NCBI GenBank assembly: GCA_964485235.1
Contig: CAZAIO010000014.1
Location: 1 to 31,650, forward strand
Direction of reading: 5' to 3'
From: CAZAIO01 sp964485235
GTDB taxonomy: Bacteria > Chloroflexota > Dehalococcoidia > GIF9 > UBA5629
Length of the DNA stretch: 31,650 nucleotides
The notes below the pieces were generated by a model, which had not been told where the DNA came from, made no database searches, and saw nothing but the letters and a program-made list of their open reading frames with translations. A program made the position numbers and the translations under genes. This document shows positions 7,584-15,436 of the stretch, piece after piece (positions within the stretch are counted from its first letter, which is position 1; every line of letters begins with the position of its first letter).

Positions 7584-9530
7584 TTGACTATGGAAGAGAT
7601 ATCTCTTATTCAGGACTTTGCGGTGATAATGGTGGTGGCGGGTGCGGTGACGTTATTATTTCGCAAGCTGCACCAGCCACCGGTACTCGGTTATTTAATC
7701 GCGGGTGTGCTGGTCGGACCCTATACGCTGCCGTTTTCACCGATCACTGAAACGCACACAATCAGTCTTCTCGCTGACCTGGGACTGGTGCTCCTCCTGT
7801 TTTCCCTGGGGCTTGAGTTCAGCTGGCACAAGATACGTCAGATCGGTTTCTCCGTATTGCTTATCGGCGGCATCGAGATTTTTACCATGATCTCTCTTGG
7901 TTACGGTCTCGGACGGCTGATGGGATGGGATGTTATCGACTCGATATTCCTCGGCGCGGCGCTGAATATCAGCAGTTCTGCGATAATCGTGAAAATATTT
8001 CGCGATACGGGAATATTGAACAGGAATGCTTCGAAGCTGGTCGTGGGCATTCTGGTTGTCGAGGACTTTGCCGCGATTGCCATTATCGCTGTGCTTTCCG
8101 GTATCGTTACAAACGGTGTAGCGAATTTCGCTGATGTCGGATTGCTGGCGCTGAAACTGGTTATTTTCACCATCACGTCGCTGGTGATCGGCGCGCTTAT
8201 CGTACCAAGGCTTATAAGGTTCACCGGAAAGTTCAATTCCCGGGAAGCACTGCTTATCACAAGCCTGGGCTTATGTTTCGCCATGGCATTGTTCAGCAGG
8301 TATCTCGGGCTGTCTGTAGCAATAGGCGCGTTCCTCATGGGCTCATTAATCGGTGATACCGAACATGCTGATGATGTTATTGATGTCACGACGCCGGTCA
8401 GGGATGTGTTCGCCGCGATTTTTTTCGTGGCGATAGGAATGCTCATCAATGTCCGGGAAATAAAGCAATTCATTATCCCCGGTATTATCGTGGCGTGTGT
8501 ATTCATGATAGGTAAGATCATCATCAATACGCTGGCGACTTTTATAACCGGACATGACGGTAAAACGGCACTGCGTGTCGGGATGCCTATGTCTCAGATG
8601 GGAGAATTCTCCCTGTATATCACCAAGATCGGTCTCGAGCAGGGCGTGGTCGTGTCGTATCTTTATCCTATTGTGGCAACGGCGACAGTAATCACTTCGT
8701 TTATTGCTCCTTATATAATACGGTCTGCCGACTCGATTGCTGATTATATAGACCGTCACTCACCGAAAATGTTGAATGCGTATGTCACCCGTCTCTCGGA
8801 GTGGCTGGAAACGCTGCGCACGAACATGGGGTCCGACAGTGTGGCGAGCCACATCACACGACACACTGTCCGTACGATTGCAATCAATATAGTGATCGTG
8901 GTTGTAATCGCAAGTCTCGGCAATTTTGTGTTTCCCTATATGGAATCTATAGCGGGATTTCTCAATCTTCGCCGCGATGCGGTCGGACTGATACTGGGGT
9001 TGCTTCTGCTGATGCTTTGTATCCCGTTTTTATGGACAATATGGAAGAATGTGCGCAACCTGGCAGATGAAGCGGCTGCACTGGTATTGAGCAAGCGGCT
9101 TTCATTGAAAGCACGAAGATTGCAGGCGCTCCGCGTGGTTATGCGTGACAGCATTGTAATGATGCTTACGGTGCTCATAGGACTCTGGTTTATCCCCTTC
9201 TTTTCCGGAATGATTACGATTGGCTCCCTGGCAATTGTGATGCCTGCATTTCTTGTCGCGATGATAATTTATTTAGTCTTAAGGAGCGTTTTCGATATAC
9301 ACGACCAGATGGAACGTGCATTCAGTCGCGCACTGATAGGGAAAGAGCATTCCTCGGTGTCCGGCGATACAGGTCTGTCCGGCGTATTCAGGAAACTGGT
9401 GTACGGATCAGTCGGCATTATTCGTATCGCTGTGACCGGTAAAACGCATTCCGAGAGACAGGATATTGATAACGGACCGGTACGAAATACGGACGACAGC
9501 AGTAAGGGAGAAAGTGAAAAGAGAGATTAA
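7584..9530 (+). CDS. CPA2-type cation/proton antiporter with membrane-spanning C-terminal domain
   Basis: The first ~390 residues are a KefB/CPA2 exchanger: HQPPVLGYLIAGVLVGP, DLGLVLLLFSLGLEFSW, LNISSSAIIVKIF, LVVGILVVEDFAAIAI and MSQMGEFSLYI are all family landmarks. CPA2 proteins of this length normally end in a cytosolic TrkA-N (RCK) domain. Here residues ~425-570 instead contain about four further hydrophobic helices separated by a basic, amphipathic segment, and the last ~60 residues are hydrophilic. The start is either TTG at 7584 (weak AGGT 10 bases upstream) or ATG at 7590; an in-frame TAA at 7581 rules out anything longer. The next gene, an MFS protein, begins 55 bases after the stop. 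The transported ion cannot be read from sequence. Confidence 0.88.
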   Translation: MTMEEISLIQDFAVIMVVAGAVTLLFRKLHQPPVLGYLIAGVLVGPYTLPFSPITETHTISLLADLGLVLLLFSLGLEFSWHKIRQIGFSVLLIGGIEIFTMISLGYGLGRLMGWDVIDSIFLGAALNISSSAIIVKIFRDTGILNRNASKLVVGILVVEDFAAIAIIAVLSGIVTNGVANFADVGLLALKLVIFTITSLVIGALIVPRLIRFTGKFNSREALLITSLGLCFAMALFSRYLGLSVAIGAFLMGSLIGDTEHADDVIDVTTPVRDVFAAIFFVAIGMLINVREIKQFIIPGIIVACVFMIGKIIINTLATFITGHDGKTALRVGMPMSQMGEFSLYITKIGLEQGVVVSYLYPIVATATVITSFIAPYIIRSADSIADYIDRHSPKMLNAYVTRLSEWLETLRTNMGSDSVASHITRHTVRTIAINIVIVVVIASLGNFVFPYMESIAGFLNLRRDAVGLILGLLLLMLCIPFLWTIWKNVRNLADEAAALVLSKRLSLKARRLQALRVVMRDSIVMMLTVLIGLWFIPFFSGMITIGSLAIVMPAFLVAMIIYLVLRSVFDIHDQMERAFSRALIGKEHSSVSGDTGLSGVFRKLVYGSVGIIRIAVTGKTHSERQDIDNGPVRNTDDSSKGESEKRD

Positions 9531-9585
9531 ATTATATACTGTCGATACAGGATATAATTCTAATGCTTAAAAGGCGACGTAAAGT

Positions 9586-11634
9586 ATGAAACTCTGGGAA
9601 CCGAAAGCTGAACTCAACGAAAAAGAGCTTCTCTACGGTCTGCGCATGATGACCTACGAGGGGATGGTCTCCCTGGGCTTTTACAGCATCACGACAAGCG
9701 GATTCCTCGCTGCGTTTGCGCTTGCTCTGGGGGCTAGCAAGTTTCAGATAGGTGTACTGGTTGCATTATATTTCATTACGCAGCCGCTTCAAATACCGAC
9801 CATACTACTTATTGAACGCGTACGCAAACGTAAGTTGATTACCATAGTGGCGTGGACTATCACGCAACTGTTGTGGTTTCCTATGGCACTGATACCTGTA
9901 TTCATCCATATTCCGGGGGGATGGGCAGTCACATTACTGCTGGTACTGATGGGAATAAGAGGTATGTTTGCCGCGGTGGCGAATTGCAGCTGGAATTCCT
10001 GGGTGCGCGACCTCGTGCCGCAGGAAGTGCTCGGCAAGTTATACTCACGGCGATTTACGCTCTCCGCGATTACTGCGGTCATCTTCAGCCTTGGAGCAGC
10101 TTTTTTTGTGGACTACTGGCGTGATTTGAATCCCGGTGAAACAGCGATATACGGATATACGATTGCGCTGCTTTTCGGTGCGCTCTTTCTGGGAATGATG
10201 AGCCCTGTATTCATGACTCAGATGCCGGAACCATTAATGAAACCGCCGGACCGGATACAACCATCATTACTGAAGACTATCGTCCGGCCGTTTGAGGACA
10301 AGAATTTTACCCAGCTGGTCAAGTTTTTGCTCTTCTGGAGCTTTGCCTCCAACCTGGCGATACCGTTTTTTGCTGTATACATGCTCGAAGTGTTGAAGTT
10401 GTCCCTCCTCACGGTGATTATCATGAGCGTAATCAGCCAGCTTTTTAATGTGATGTTTTTACGTGTCTGGGGACCTCTGACAGACCGTTTCGGCAGTAAG
10501 GTAATACTGTCACTCTCAGCATCCCTGTACCTGCTGGTAATATTCGGGTGGACTTTCACAACAATGCCGGACCGCTATTTTCTCACGATACCGTTGCTGG
10601 TGGTGTTACATATATTTGCAGGGATTGCCACGGCGGGTGTCACGCTTACCGTGGCTACAATCGGCCTCAAGCTATCACCCGAAGGGCAGACGACTCCCTA
10701 TCTTGCCGGTACGTCCCTTGCAACCTATATGGGGATGGGGCTTGGCCCGCTTGTCGGAGGTGGACTAGCGGACTTTTTCGCCACGCGGAAGTTTTCCGTT
10801 AATTTTACATGGGTAGACCCCAATCACGTGTTACAGGTACCGGCCTTCAACGTTTCCGGTCTGGACTTTCTTTTCATTATCGCTTTTGTGATAGGGATCT
10901 TTACCCTGAATACGCTCAGCACGCTGAAGGAAGAAGGCGAAGTGGGAGAGGATGTGGTGCTCGAGGATATGATGACCCGGACAAGGACTGTAACCCGGGC
11001 GGTAAGCTCCGTGCCCGGTTTGGGATTTCTCAGCATTTTCCCCTTTACATATTTGAGGCAAGTGCGAGGCCTCAATGTGGCGATTACTGTAACGGCATAT
11101 GAGATCTCAGACATGGCACGAGTTACAACTCTGGCAGCATCGCGGGGGTGGAACGCGACGGCGAATATTGCACGGAGACTGGAAAAGAGTGTGGAGCAGA
11201 TGCTGAAGAACGGGGAGGTTAAACCTTCCGAAGGCGTTGACGTTGCCCGTTATACGGCGCGCGGTGTGATCCATGCCGGAGAAGAAGGCAATTTGGACAC
11301 GCGACGGTTAGTCTATTCGGCAATTGTTGGTATGGTACGGGCATTCGACCGTGAGAAAGTTGAAGCCGAAGACGCGTTCCGGGGAACAGGATACGGTGTG
11401 GTACAGGGAGCGGTCGAAAAGGGAACGGATATCGTCGAGACTGCGGTAGATGCGGTCGAAGGTGCCCGTGAAGCGGCCAATATACTCGGTATACCGGAAG
11501 AGAAAGTGATCGGCTACGCGGTGGAAGGCGTGCTCAACGCGGTAAAGGAGATGAGCCCCGATTCGCTGTCAGGGGTGAAAAAGGCGCTTCCGGACAAAGC
11601 AATGGAAATCTATAAAAAGCTTGCAAGAAAATAA
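9586..11634 (+). CDS. MFS transporter with long soluble C-terminal repeat tail
   Basis: Residues 1-443 are a 12-helix major facilitator domain (MMTYEGMVSLGFYSITTSGF, FQIGVLVALYFITQPLQIP, the charged loop ERVRKRK, GPLTDRFGSKVILSLS in the mid-loop, MGMGLGPLVGGGLADFF). Residues 445-682 form a soluble extension not expected in an ordinary MFS protein. Its second half carries a loose recurring motif Y-x-x-x-G-(V/M/A)-x-x-A at 557-564, 579-586, 603-608 and 644-651, surrounded by charged helices ending in KKLARK. AAGG lies ~11 bases before the ATG. It follows the CPA2 antiporter by 55 bases and is probably co-transcribed. The substrate is unknown. The tail may be a regulatory or oligomerisation module. 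Confidence 0.85.
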   Translation: MKLWEPKAELNEKELLYGLRMMTYEGMVSLGFYSITTSGFLAAFALALGASKFQIGVLVALYFITQPLQIPTILLIERVRKRKLITIVAWTITQLLWFPMALIPVFIHIPGGWAVTLLLVLMGIRGMFAAVANCSWNSWVRDLVPQEVLGKLYSRRFTLSAITAVIFSLGAAFFVDYWRDLNPGETAIYGYTIALLFGALFLGMMSPVFMTQMPEPLMKPPDRIQPSLLKTIVRPFEDKNFTQLVKFLLFWSFASNLAIPFFAVYMLEVLKLSLLTVIIMSVISQLFNVMFLRVWGPLTDRFGSKVILSLSASLYLLVIFGWTFTTMPDRYFLTIPLLVVLHIFAGIATAGVTLTVATIGLKLSPEGQTTPYLAGTSLATYMGMGLGPLVGGGLADFFATRKFSVNFTWVDPNHVLQVPAFNVSGLDFLFIIAFVIGIFTLNTLSTLKEEGEVGEDVVLEDMMTRTRTVTRAVSSVPGLGFLSIFPFTYLRQVRGLNVAITVTAYEISDMARVTTLAASRGWNATANIARRLEKSVEQMLKNGEVKPSEGVDVARYTARGVIHAGEEGNLDTRRLVYSAIVGMVRAFDREKVEAEDAFRGTGYGVVQGAVEKGTDIVETAVDAVEGAREAANILGIPEEKVIGYAVEGVLNAVKEMSPDSLSGVKKALPDKAMEIYKKLARK

Positions 11635-11833
11635 TATTTAGCGGTACTGGAACAATCACCTTGCGGAAAATAAATGACTTATTATTTTTTGTAACAGGAT
11701 AAATATTTAACTAGTGTAATGCATTGTTCCAATAGAATTTTGTTAATTAAAATATGTTATCTTTAATCAGTTTTCCGATACCATAATTTATAAACAACTT
11801 TAAAAACAGATTTAAGTATCATACAATACGTGC

Positions 11834-12457
11834 GTGGTTGAATCTCAGGTCTATATAGGAAAGAAAAAATATATTACCGTTTCTTTGCTGGTTGGCACAA
11901 CGGTACTAACGATTGCACTTTCGATTTTTCTCGTATATAACCATGAATATGTTGTTAAACTGGAACAACACGGTTATCTGGGTCTTTTCCTTATATCGCT
12001 GCTTGCCGGATCGCCGCTTCCTATACCTACTCCGAGTATGATTCTCACATTCACTCTGGGGAGCCTGTTGAACCCTCTTTTCATTGGTCTTGTATCAGGG
12101 CTGGGCAACACGATTGGAAATGTCATAATCTATATTACCGGCCGCAACGGAATCAAAGTTTTTTCAGGTCTTGATAATCCGGATACAAAGCTCGGCAGGA
12201 TTATGGGGGGTAAACGGATATCAAAACTCGTAAAATCCACAAGCCCGGGAGAGATGGCAATGCTCTTCCTCCTCTTCATTTATCCGAACCCTGTTGCTAC
12301 GCCACTGATACTCGCTATGGGGGCAGCGCGTTTCAATACTGCGCGGTTTCTGCTTGTCTGCGGGGCCGGTAAAACGGTACAGGCATTGATACTGTCATAT
12401 CTCGGTTATTTCGGCCTGGGTTCACTGCTCCATTTGTTCGGAGTATTCCATACGTAG
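11834..12457 (+). CDS. VTT-domain (DedA/SNARE-associated-like) membrane protein
   Basis: This 207-residue integral membrane protein has an N-terminal helix (about 15-36) and then a VTT-type core: GYLGLFLISLLAGSPLPIPTPS, a re-entrant-like loop, and SGLGNTIGNVIIYITGRNG, matching the G-x-x-x-G-x-x-x-x-Y-x-x-G-R-x-G pattern of the superfamily. DedA/VTT proteins are implicated in lipid flipping and membrane-potential homeostasis. The start is uncertain. GTG at 11834 is the only canonical start between an in-frame TAA (11813) and the conserved core, yet no Shine-Dalgarno precedes it. The gene lies 199 bases after the MFS gene in a region of low GC and may have its own promoter. Confidence 0.8.
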   Translation: MVESQVYIGKKKYITVSLLVGTTVLTIALSIFLVYNHEYVVKLEQHGYLGLFLISLLAGSPLPIPTPSMILTFTLGSLLNPLFIGLVSGLGNTIGNVIIYITGRNGIKVFSGLDNPDTKLGRIMGGKRISKLVKSTSPGEMAMLFLLFIYPNPVATPLILAMGAARFNTARFLLVCGAGKTVQALILSYLGYFGLGSLLHLFGVFHT

Positions 12458-12568
12458 GTATACAGATATCACCGGAATTCTCGCGTATAGTAAAATCCCA
12501 TTTTTATTAAAAAGTAATCACGAAGCAAAAGAACAGGTTGTTTCAGACAATTCACCGGAGGCAGATTA

Positions 12569-13501
12569 TTACGCCCTGTTGTCGCTTTCGATCTCTTCGA
12601 TTGCAGCGGGGATGCCTTCGCGATATGTAGGATATGCTAGCTTCCAGCCGAGCTCGGCTTTTGCTTTGTTATTGCTCACACGGCAGTTCATTGTGACCGT
12701 TTCATAGACCAGTTTCCCCATGATCAACTTGATCAGGAAACCCGGTACTTTTTTCGGAGGCGGAACTCCCATACAGTCTGCCATGAAATACGTGAATTCG
12801 TTAAGTGTGCAGGGACCATCGTCGGCAATAATATATTTTTCGCCTATCGGCATTTTTTCGAGTACGTGAATGTATGCCTGCGCACAGTCATCCACGTGAA
12901 TTCTCGGTATCAGGTTATTGCCTGAGCCGATTATTCGGTATTGGCCGGTCTTCATCCACTCGTACATGTAGTCACGGAACAGGCCGCCGGGCCCGTATAT
13001 CTCACCGGGGAGCATCTGGATAAGGGGTGGTGTATGCTGATGCGCCATCATAAAAATAAGCGGGTCGACATATTCTCCCAGTTTTGCTATACCAAAGCGC
13101 TCGATGGGCCACAGCTCGTCGGCAACCTGATCTTTTCCGGTACGGAAGCTGGCGCCGAGGGTAGCAACGAGAGGACAGCCGAAGTTCTCGGCGACTTGAG
13201 CTGCCGTTGAAAAATATGTTGTCGTTTGTTTTTGTAGTACTGCGAACTGCTTGGAAGACATACGGGACGGTTTGAAGTGGGGCCGTGCAATAGATATTAC
13301 AACATCCTGCGGAGCCAGATGATAGAGAAAAGAATCAGGCTGAAGCAGGTCTCCCACTATTGCATTAAATTTCTGGGACTCGAGAAAAGCCGCCTTTTCT
13401 TTACTTCGTGTGAGTACGGTGACGATATGTTTTTTTCTCACCAGCTTCGGTAGCAAATGTGCCCCCAGGAATCCTGTTCCGCCGATAACAAAGACTTTAA
13501 T
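12569..13501 (-). CDS. NAD(P)-binding epimerase/reductase-like protein, apparent ATT start
   Basis: An extended-SDR/NAD(P)-binding protein of about 310 residues. The nucleotide-binding loop GGTGFLGAH and its beta strand (KVFVIGG) are encoded upstream of the first conventional in-frame start codon (TTG at 13456), so the true start must be further up. Only ATT at 13501 (or GTT/ATA beside it) lies between that loop and an in-frame TGA. ATT sits six bases after a perfect AAGGAGG. Later features include GDLLQPDSF, VVISIARPHF, GLFRDYMYEW, IPRIHVDDCAQAYIHVLE and IADDGPCTLNEF, all typical of NmrA/epimerase-like proteins. The catalytic Y-x-x-x-K is not evident, so it may be a non-enzymatic or atypical reductase. 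Its substrate is unknown. Confidence 0.8.
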   Translation of the reverse strand: MKVFVIGGTGFLGAHLLPKLVRKKHIVTVLTRSKEKAAFLESQKFNAIVGDLLQPDSFLYHLAPQDVVISIARPHFKPSRMSSKQFAVLQKQTTTYFSTAAQVAENFGCPLVATLGASFRTGKDQVADELWPIERFGIAKLGEYVDPLIFMMAHQHTPPLIQMLPGEIYGPGGLFRDYMYEWMKTGQYRIIGSGNNLIPRIHVDDCAQAYIHVLEKMPIGEKYIIADDGPCTLNEFTYFMADCMGVPPPKKVPGFLIKLIMGKLVYETVTMNCRVSNNKAKAELGWKLAYPTYREGIPAAIEEIESDNRA

Positions 13502-13560
13502 AACAGCCCTCCTTATACCTTTTCAGGGAGTAGCGTGGCCGTGACAGAAGGCACACAGTG

Positions 13561-13588
13561 GTGAGAATTTTTTCTCACGATTTTTTTT
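13561..13588 (+). terminator. Strong intrinsic terminator in a divergent intergenic region
   Basis: GTGAGAA (13561-13567), a TTTT loop and TTCTCAC (13572-13578) form a perfect 7-bp stem, followed by GA and eight T. It reads as a rho-independent terminator on the plus strand only. The nearest plus-strand gene upstream ends at 12457 with a minus-strand gene between, so it is not the obvious end of any annotated gene. Confidence 0.6.
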
Positions 13589-13636
13589 CAAATCAATTTT
13601 CTTTTTATTGAACGAAGTTGTCAAGTGGCAGCTCTT

Positions 13637-13656
13637 GCTAAACGACATTATTTAGC
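13637..13656 (+). promoter_or_regulatory. Inverted repeat upstream of conserved membrane-anchored protein
   Basis: GCTAAA (13637-13642) and TTTAGC (13651-13656), nearly extendable by two bases each side (TTGCTAAA / TTTAGCGAA), form an operator-like dyad. It lies ~130 bases before the proposed start at 13786 and next to a weak TTGAAG...TAAAAA promoter-like pair (13660-13687). Confidence 0.3.
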
Positions 13657-13785
13657 GAATTGAAGAAATATTTTTCTACGATAAAAAGTAAGCAGACGAT
13701 TAATAATATCTTCATAAACTTCCATTATGATGATTTCGTTATTAAATATAAGAATTGGATTACGATATACGGCGAGGATGATGAT

Positions 13786-14202
13786 ATGGCTGCGATAAAA
13801 CTATATTTCGGACTGATCTTCCTGGGGATAACGGCTTTCTTATCGAGCTTTATCTGTAACCAGACACCGGTGGATTCCGCATCTGTAGCGACCGAGCCGG
13901 TATTTACACTTGAGCAAAGCAGGGAAATAGCCGAAGCATTTATCAAGAAGGGCGGCACATATTTTTTCGACGGCATCGATGGTACCCTGGAACTGAAAGA
14001 TACGGATACGCTTCGCTGTCCGTCCTGCTGGAAATTTGTCTATGAATTTCAATCTGCTCATGCCGGTTATGGCAACAGAGGTGGTATGGTGGTTGCCGAA
14101 GTGGTCACACCGCATAAAGCCGAGATCACCGTAGTCCGCGGGGAAGTAACCCGTGCAACACTCGACGGGTGGTGGGATATGATCACACAGGAGCAACTGT
14201 AA
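13786..14202 (+). CDS. Conserved membrane-anchored protein of unknown function
   Basis: This 138-residue protein has an N-terminal hydrophobic segment (about 4-23) followed by Cys24, so it is exported and anchored, possibly as a lipoprotein although SFIC is a poor lipobox. The mature part has a helix (FTLEQSREIAEAFIKKG), TYFFDGIDGTLEL, then LRCPSCWKFVYEFQSAHAGYG with a C78-x-x-C81 pair, and a VVTPHKAEITV strand region. I recall similar small secreted proteins with this C-P-x-C-W-x-F-V-x-E-F motif in Dehalococcoidia and archaea, without assigned function. I chose ATG 13786 because GGCGAGG lies 8 bases upstream and the signal segment starts right there. A longer frame back to 13660 has no ribosome-binding site and an AT-rich, unlikely N-terminus. 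Confidence 0.75.
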   Translation: MAAIKLYFGLIFLGITAFLSSFICNQTPVDSASVATEPVFTLEQSREIAEAFIKKGGTYFFDGIDGTLELKDTDTLRCPSCWKFVYEFQSAHAGYGNRGGMVVAEVVTPHKAEITVVRGEVTRATLDGWWDMITQEQL

Positions 14203-14316
14203 TATAAAGCGGTATATACCGATTCTCCTGTGTAATGCGCATTTCCACTATCTCCCGATGATTGATATTTTTCACCAAACACATCAAATTTTCTCTTCAA
14301 TTGATTTTATCGTATC

Positions 14317-14345
14317 TTGACACCGGATGCCTGTAACTCTACACT
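14317..14345 (+). promoter_or_regulatory. Promoter for zf-TFIIB/lemA/M48/DinB operon
   Basis: TTGACA (14317-14322), 17 bases, TACACT (14340-14345): a perfect -35 and a 4/6 -10. A 10-bp palindrome ACACTAGTGT (14341-14350) overlaps the -10 and could be an operator. The predicted start (~14352) lies 25 bases before the ATG at 14377. This also shows that the alternative TTG start at 14317 is really the -35 box. Confidence 0.6.
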
Positions 14346-14376
14346 AGTGTCTAATAATTTATCAGAGCAGGTTACA

Positions 14377-14796
14377 ATGATATGTCCCGCATGTAAAAAT
14401 GATATGATCGTGGTCGAGTATCACGATATAGAGCTCGATTACTGCAACGAGTGCCATGGTGTATGGTTTGATTCGGGCGAACTGGAGTTGCTGGTACGGG
14501 CTATGAACATGGAAGAGGATCAGGCGCTTATCGCAGACCTGTTTCATTCCCCTTCTGCTAGTACTTCGGAGAAGAAACGTAAATGCCCGATATGCAACCG
14601 CAAGATGAGGAAGGCAACAGTCGGCGGAAAACCGGAAATAATCATAGACCTGTGTAAACGTGAGGACGGGATATGGTTCGACGGTGGCGAGCTGGCGCAG
14701 TTGATAAAGCAGCTTGCCGGTGGAAGTGCTATCGGGGAAGGAAGACAACAGAAAATAGTCGATTTTCTGGGAGAAGTGTTTCAGGCACAGGAGTAG
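14377..14796 (+). CDS. zf-TFIIB domain protein (double zinc ribbon)
   Basis: This 139-residue soluble protein has two copies of the zf-TFIIB module. The first is complete, C3-x2-C6...C23-x2-C26, ending in the typical GVWFDSGEL. The second has C70-x2-C73...C93 but the fourth ligand position is Glu96 (CKREDG instead of C-x-x-C-H-G), again followed by GIWFDGGEL. It may therefore bind zinc only in the first ribbon. The function of the family is not established. The start is ATG 14377, with AGG ~6 bases upstream and the promoter just before. It leads a plus-strand run with lemA (58-base gap), an M48 protease and a DinB-like gene. Confidence 0.8.
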   Translation: MICPACKNDMIVVEYHDIELDYCNECHGVWFDSGELELLVRAMNMEEDQALIADLFHSPSASTSEKKRKCPICNRKMRKATVGGKPEIIIDLCKREDGIWFDGGELAQLIKQLAGGSAIGEGRQQKIVDFLGEVFQAQE

Positions 14797-14854
14797 AAAT
14801 TCCTGTTTTCGGTTTGGAAGTTTACATAATACTATTAAATGTCGGAGGTCTTAT

Positions 14855-15421
14855 ATGGGAGTACTTATTTGGGTTATTGTTGGTGTTGTGGTTCTTCTCA
14901 TCCTTATATTTATCGGGGTCTATAACAGCCTTGTTAAGCTGCGTAACCAGGTCAAGAATGCCTGGGCTCAGATAGACGTCCAGCTTAAACGTCGTTACGA
15001 TCTCATTCCCAACCTGGTAGAAACAGTAAAGGGATATATGAAGCACGAACGGGAAACGCTTGAAGCGGTGACCAATGCCAGAAACATGGCACAACAGGTT
15101 TCATCGGCCGGTGCGGGTACACGCTCGAAAGCGGAGGGCGAATTGAGCTCCGCACTTTCAAGACTCCTTGCCGTAGTAGAACGCTATCCTGATCTGAAAG
15201 CTAACCAGAACTTCCTGGCGCTTCAGGAGGAACTGACCTCGACCGAGAACAAGATAAGCTTTTCCAGGCAGTTCTACAATGATTCAGTCCTGAATTTCAA
15301 TAATAAAACACAGATGTTTCCTTCGAACATCGTTGCCGGTATGTTCGGCTTTAAATCCGAGGAATTCTTCGAAGTAACGGCTACTGCGGAGCGGGAAGCA
15401 CCGAAAGTAAGTTTTTCATAA
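14855..15421 (+). CDS. lemA: LemA family protein
   Basis: A 188-residue LemA protein: one N-terminal membrane helix (about 2-25), then a long helical coiled-coil domain facing outside. The family core is clear: YNSLVKLRNQVKNAWAQID, DVQLKRRYDLIPNLVETVKG, YMKHERETLEAVTNAR, followed by LLAVVERYPDLKANQNFLAL and RQFYNDSVLNFNNKTQMFPS. The length equals that of typical LemA. GGAGG lies 6 bases before the ATG. lemA is very commonly next to an M48 protease gene, as here (15-base gap), and the pair is thought to act in membrane or envelope protein quality control. The exact role of LemA is unknown. Confidence 0.95.
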   Translation: MGVLIWVIVGVVVLLILIFIGVYNSLVKLRNQVKNAWAQIDVQLKRRYDLIPNLVETVKGYMKHERETLEAVTNARNMAQQVSSAGAGTRSKAEGELSSALSRLLAVVERYPDLKANQNFLALQEELTSTENKISFSRQFYNDSVLNFNNKTQMFPSNIVAGMFGFKSEEFFEVTATAEREAPKVSFS

Positions 15422-15436
15422 CAGGATTTATCATAC

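Noticed and set aside
7424..7750. 108-residue plus-strand ORF overlapping the CPA2 antiporter start
   Set aside because: It has no ribosome-binding site and runs through the antiporter gene in another frame; no recognisable domain.
7901..8527. 208-residue minus-strand ORF inside the CPA2 antiporter
   Set aside because: It lies fully opposite a clear antiporter gene; its low-complexity Ile/Thr/Ser-rich composition is what the complement of hydrophobic helices gives.
13660..13785. 42-residue N-terminal extension of the conserved membrane-anchored protein
   Set aside because: No ribosome-binding site at 13660, AT-rich composition, and the signal segment begins right after ATG 13786, which has a good GGCGAGG.
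14317..14376. Longer zf-TFIIB protein starting at TTG 14317
   Set aside because: The TTG is part of TTGACA, the -35 of the likely promoter, so it would not be in the transcript.
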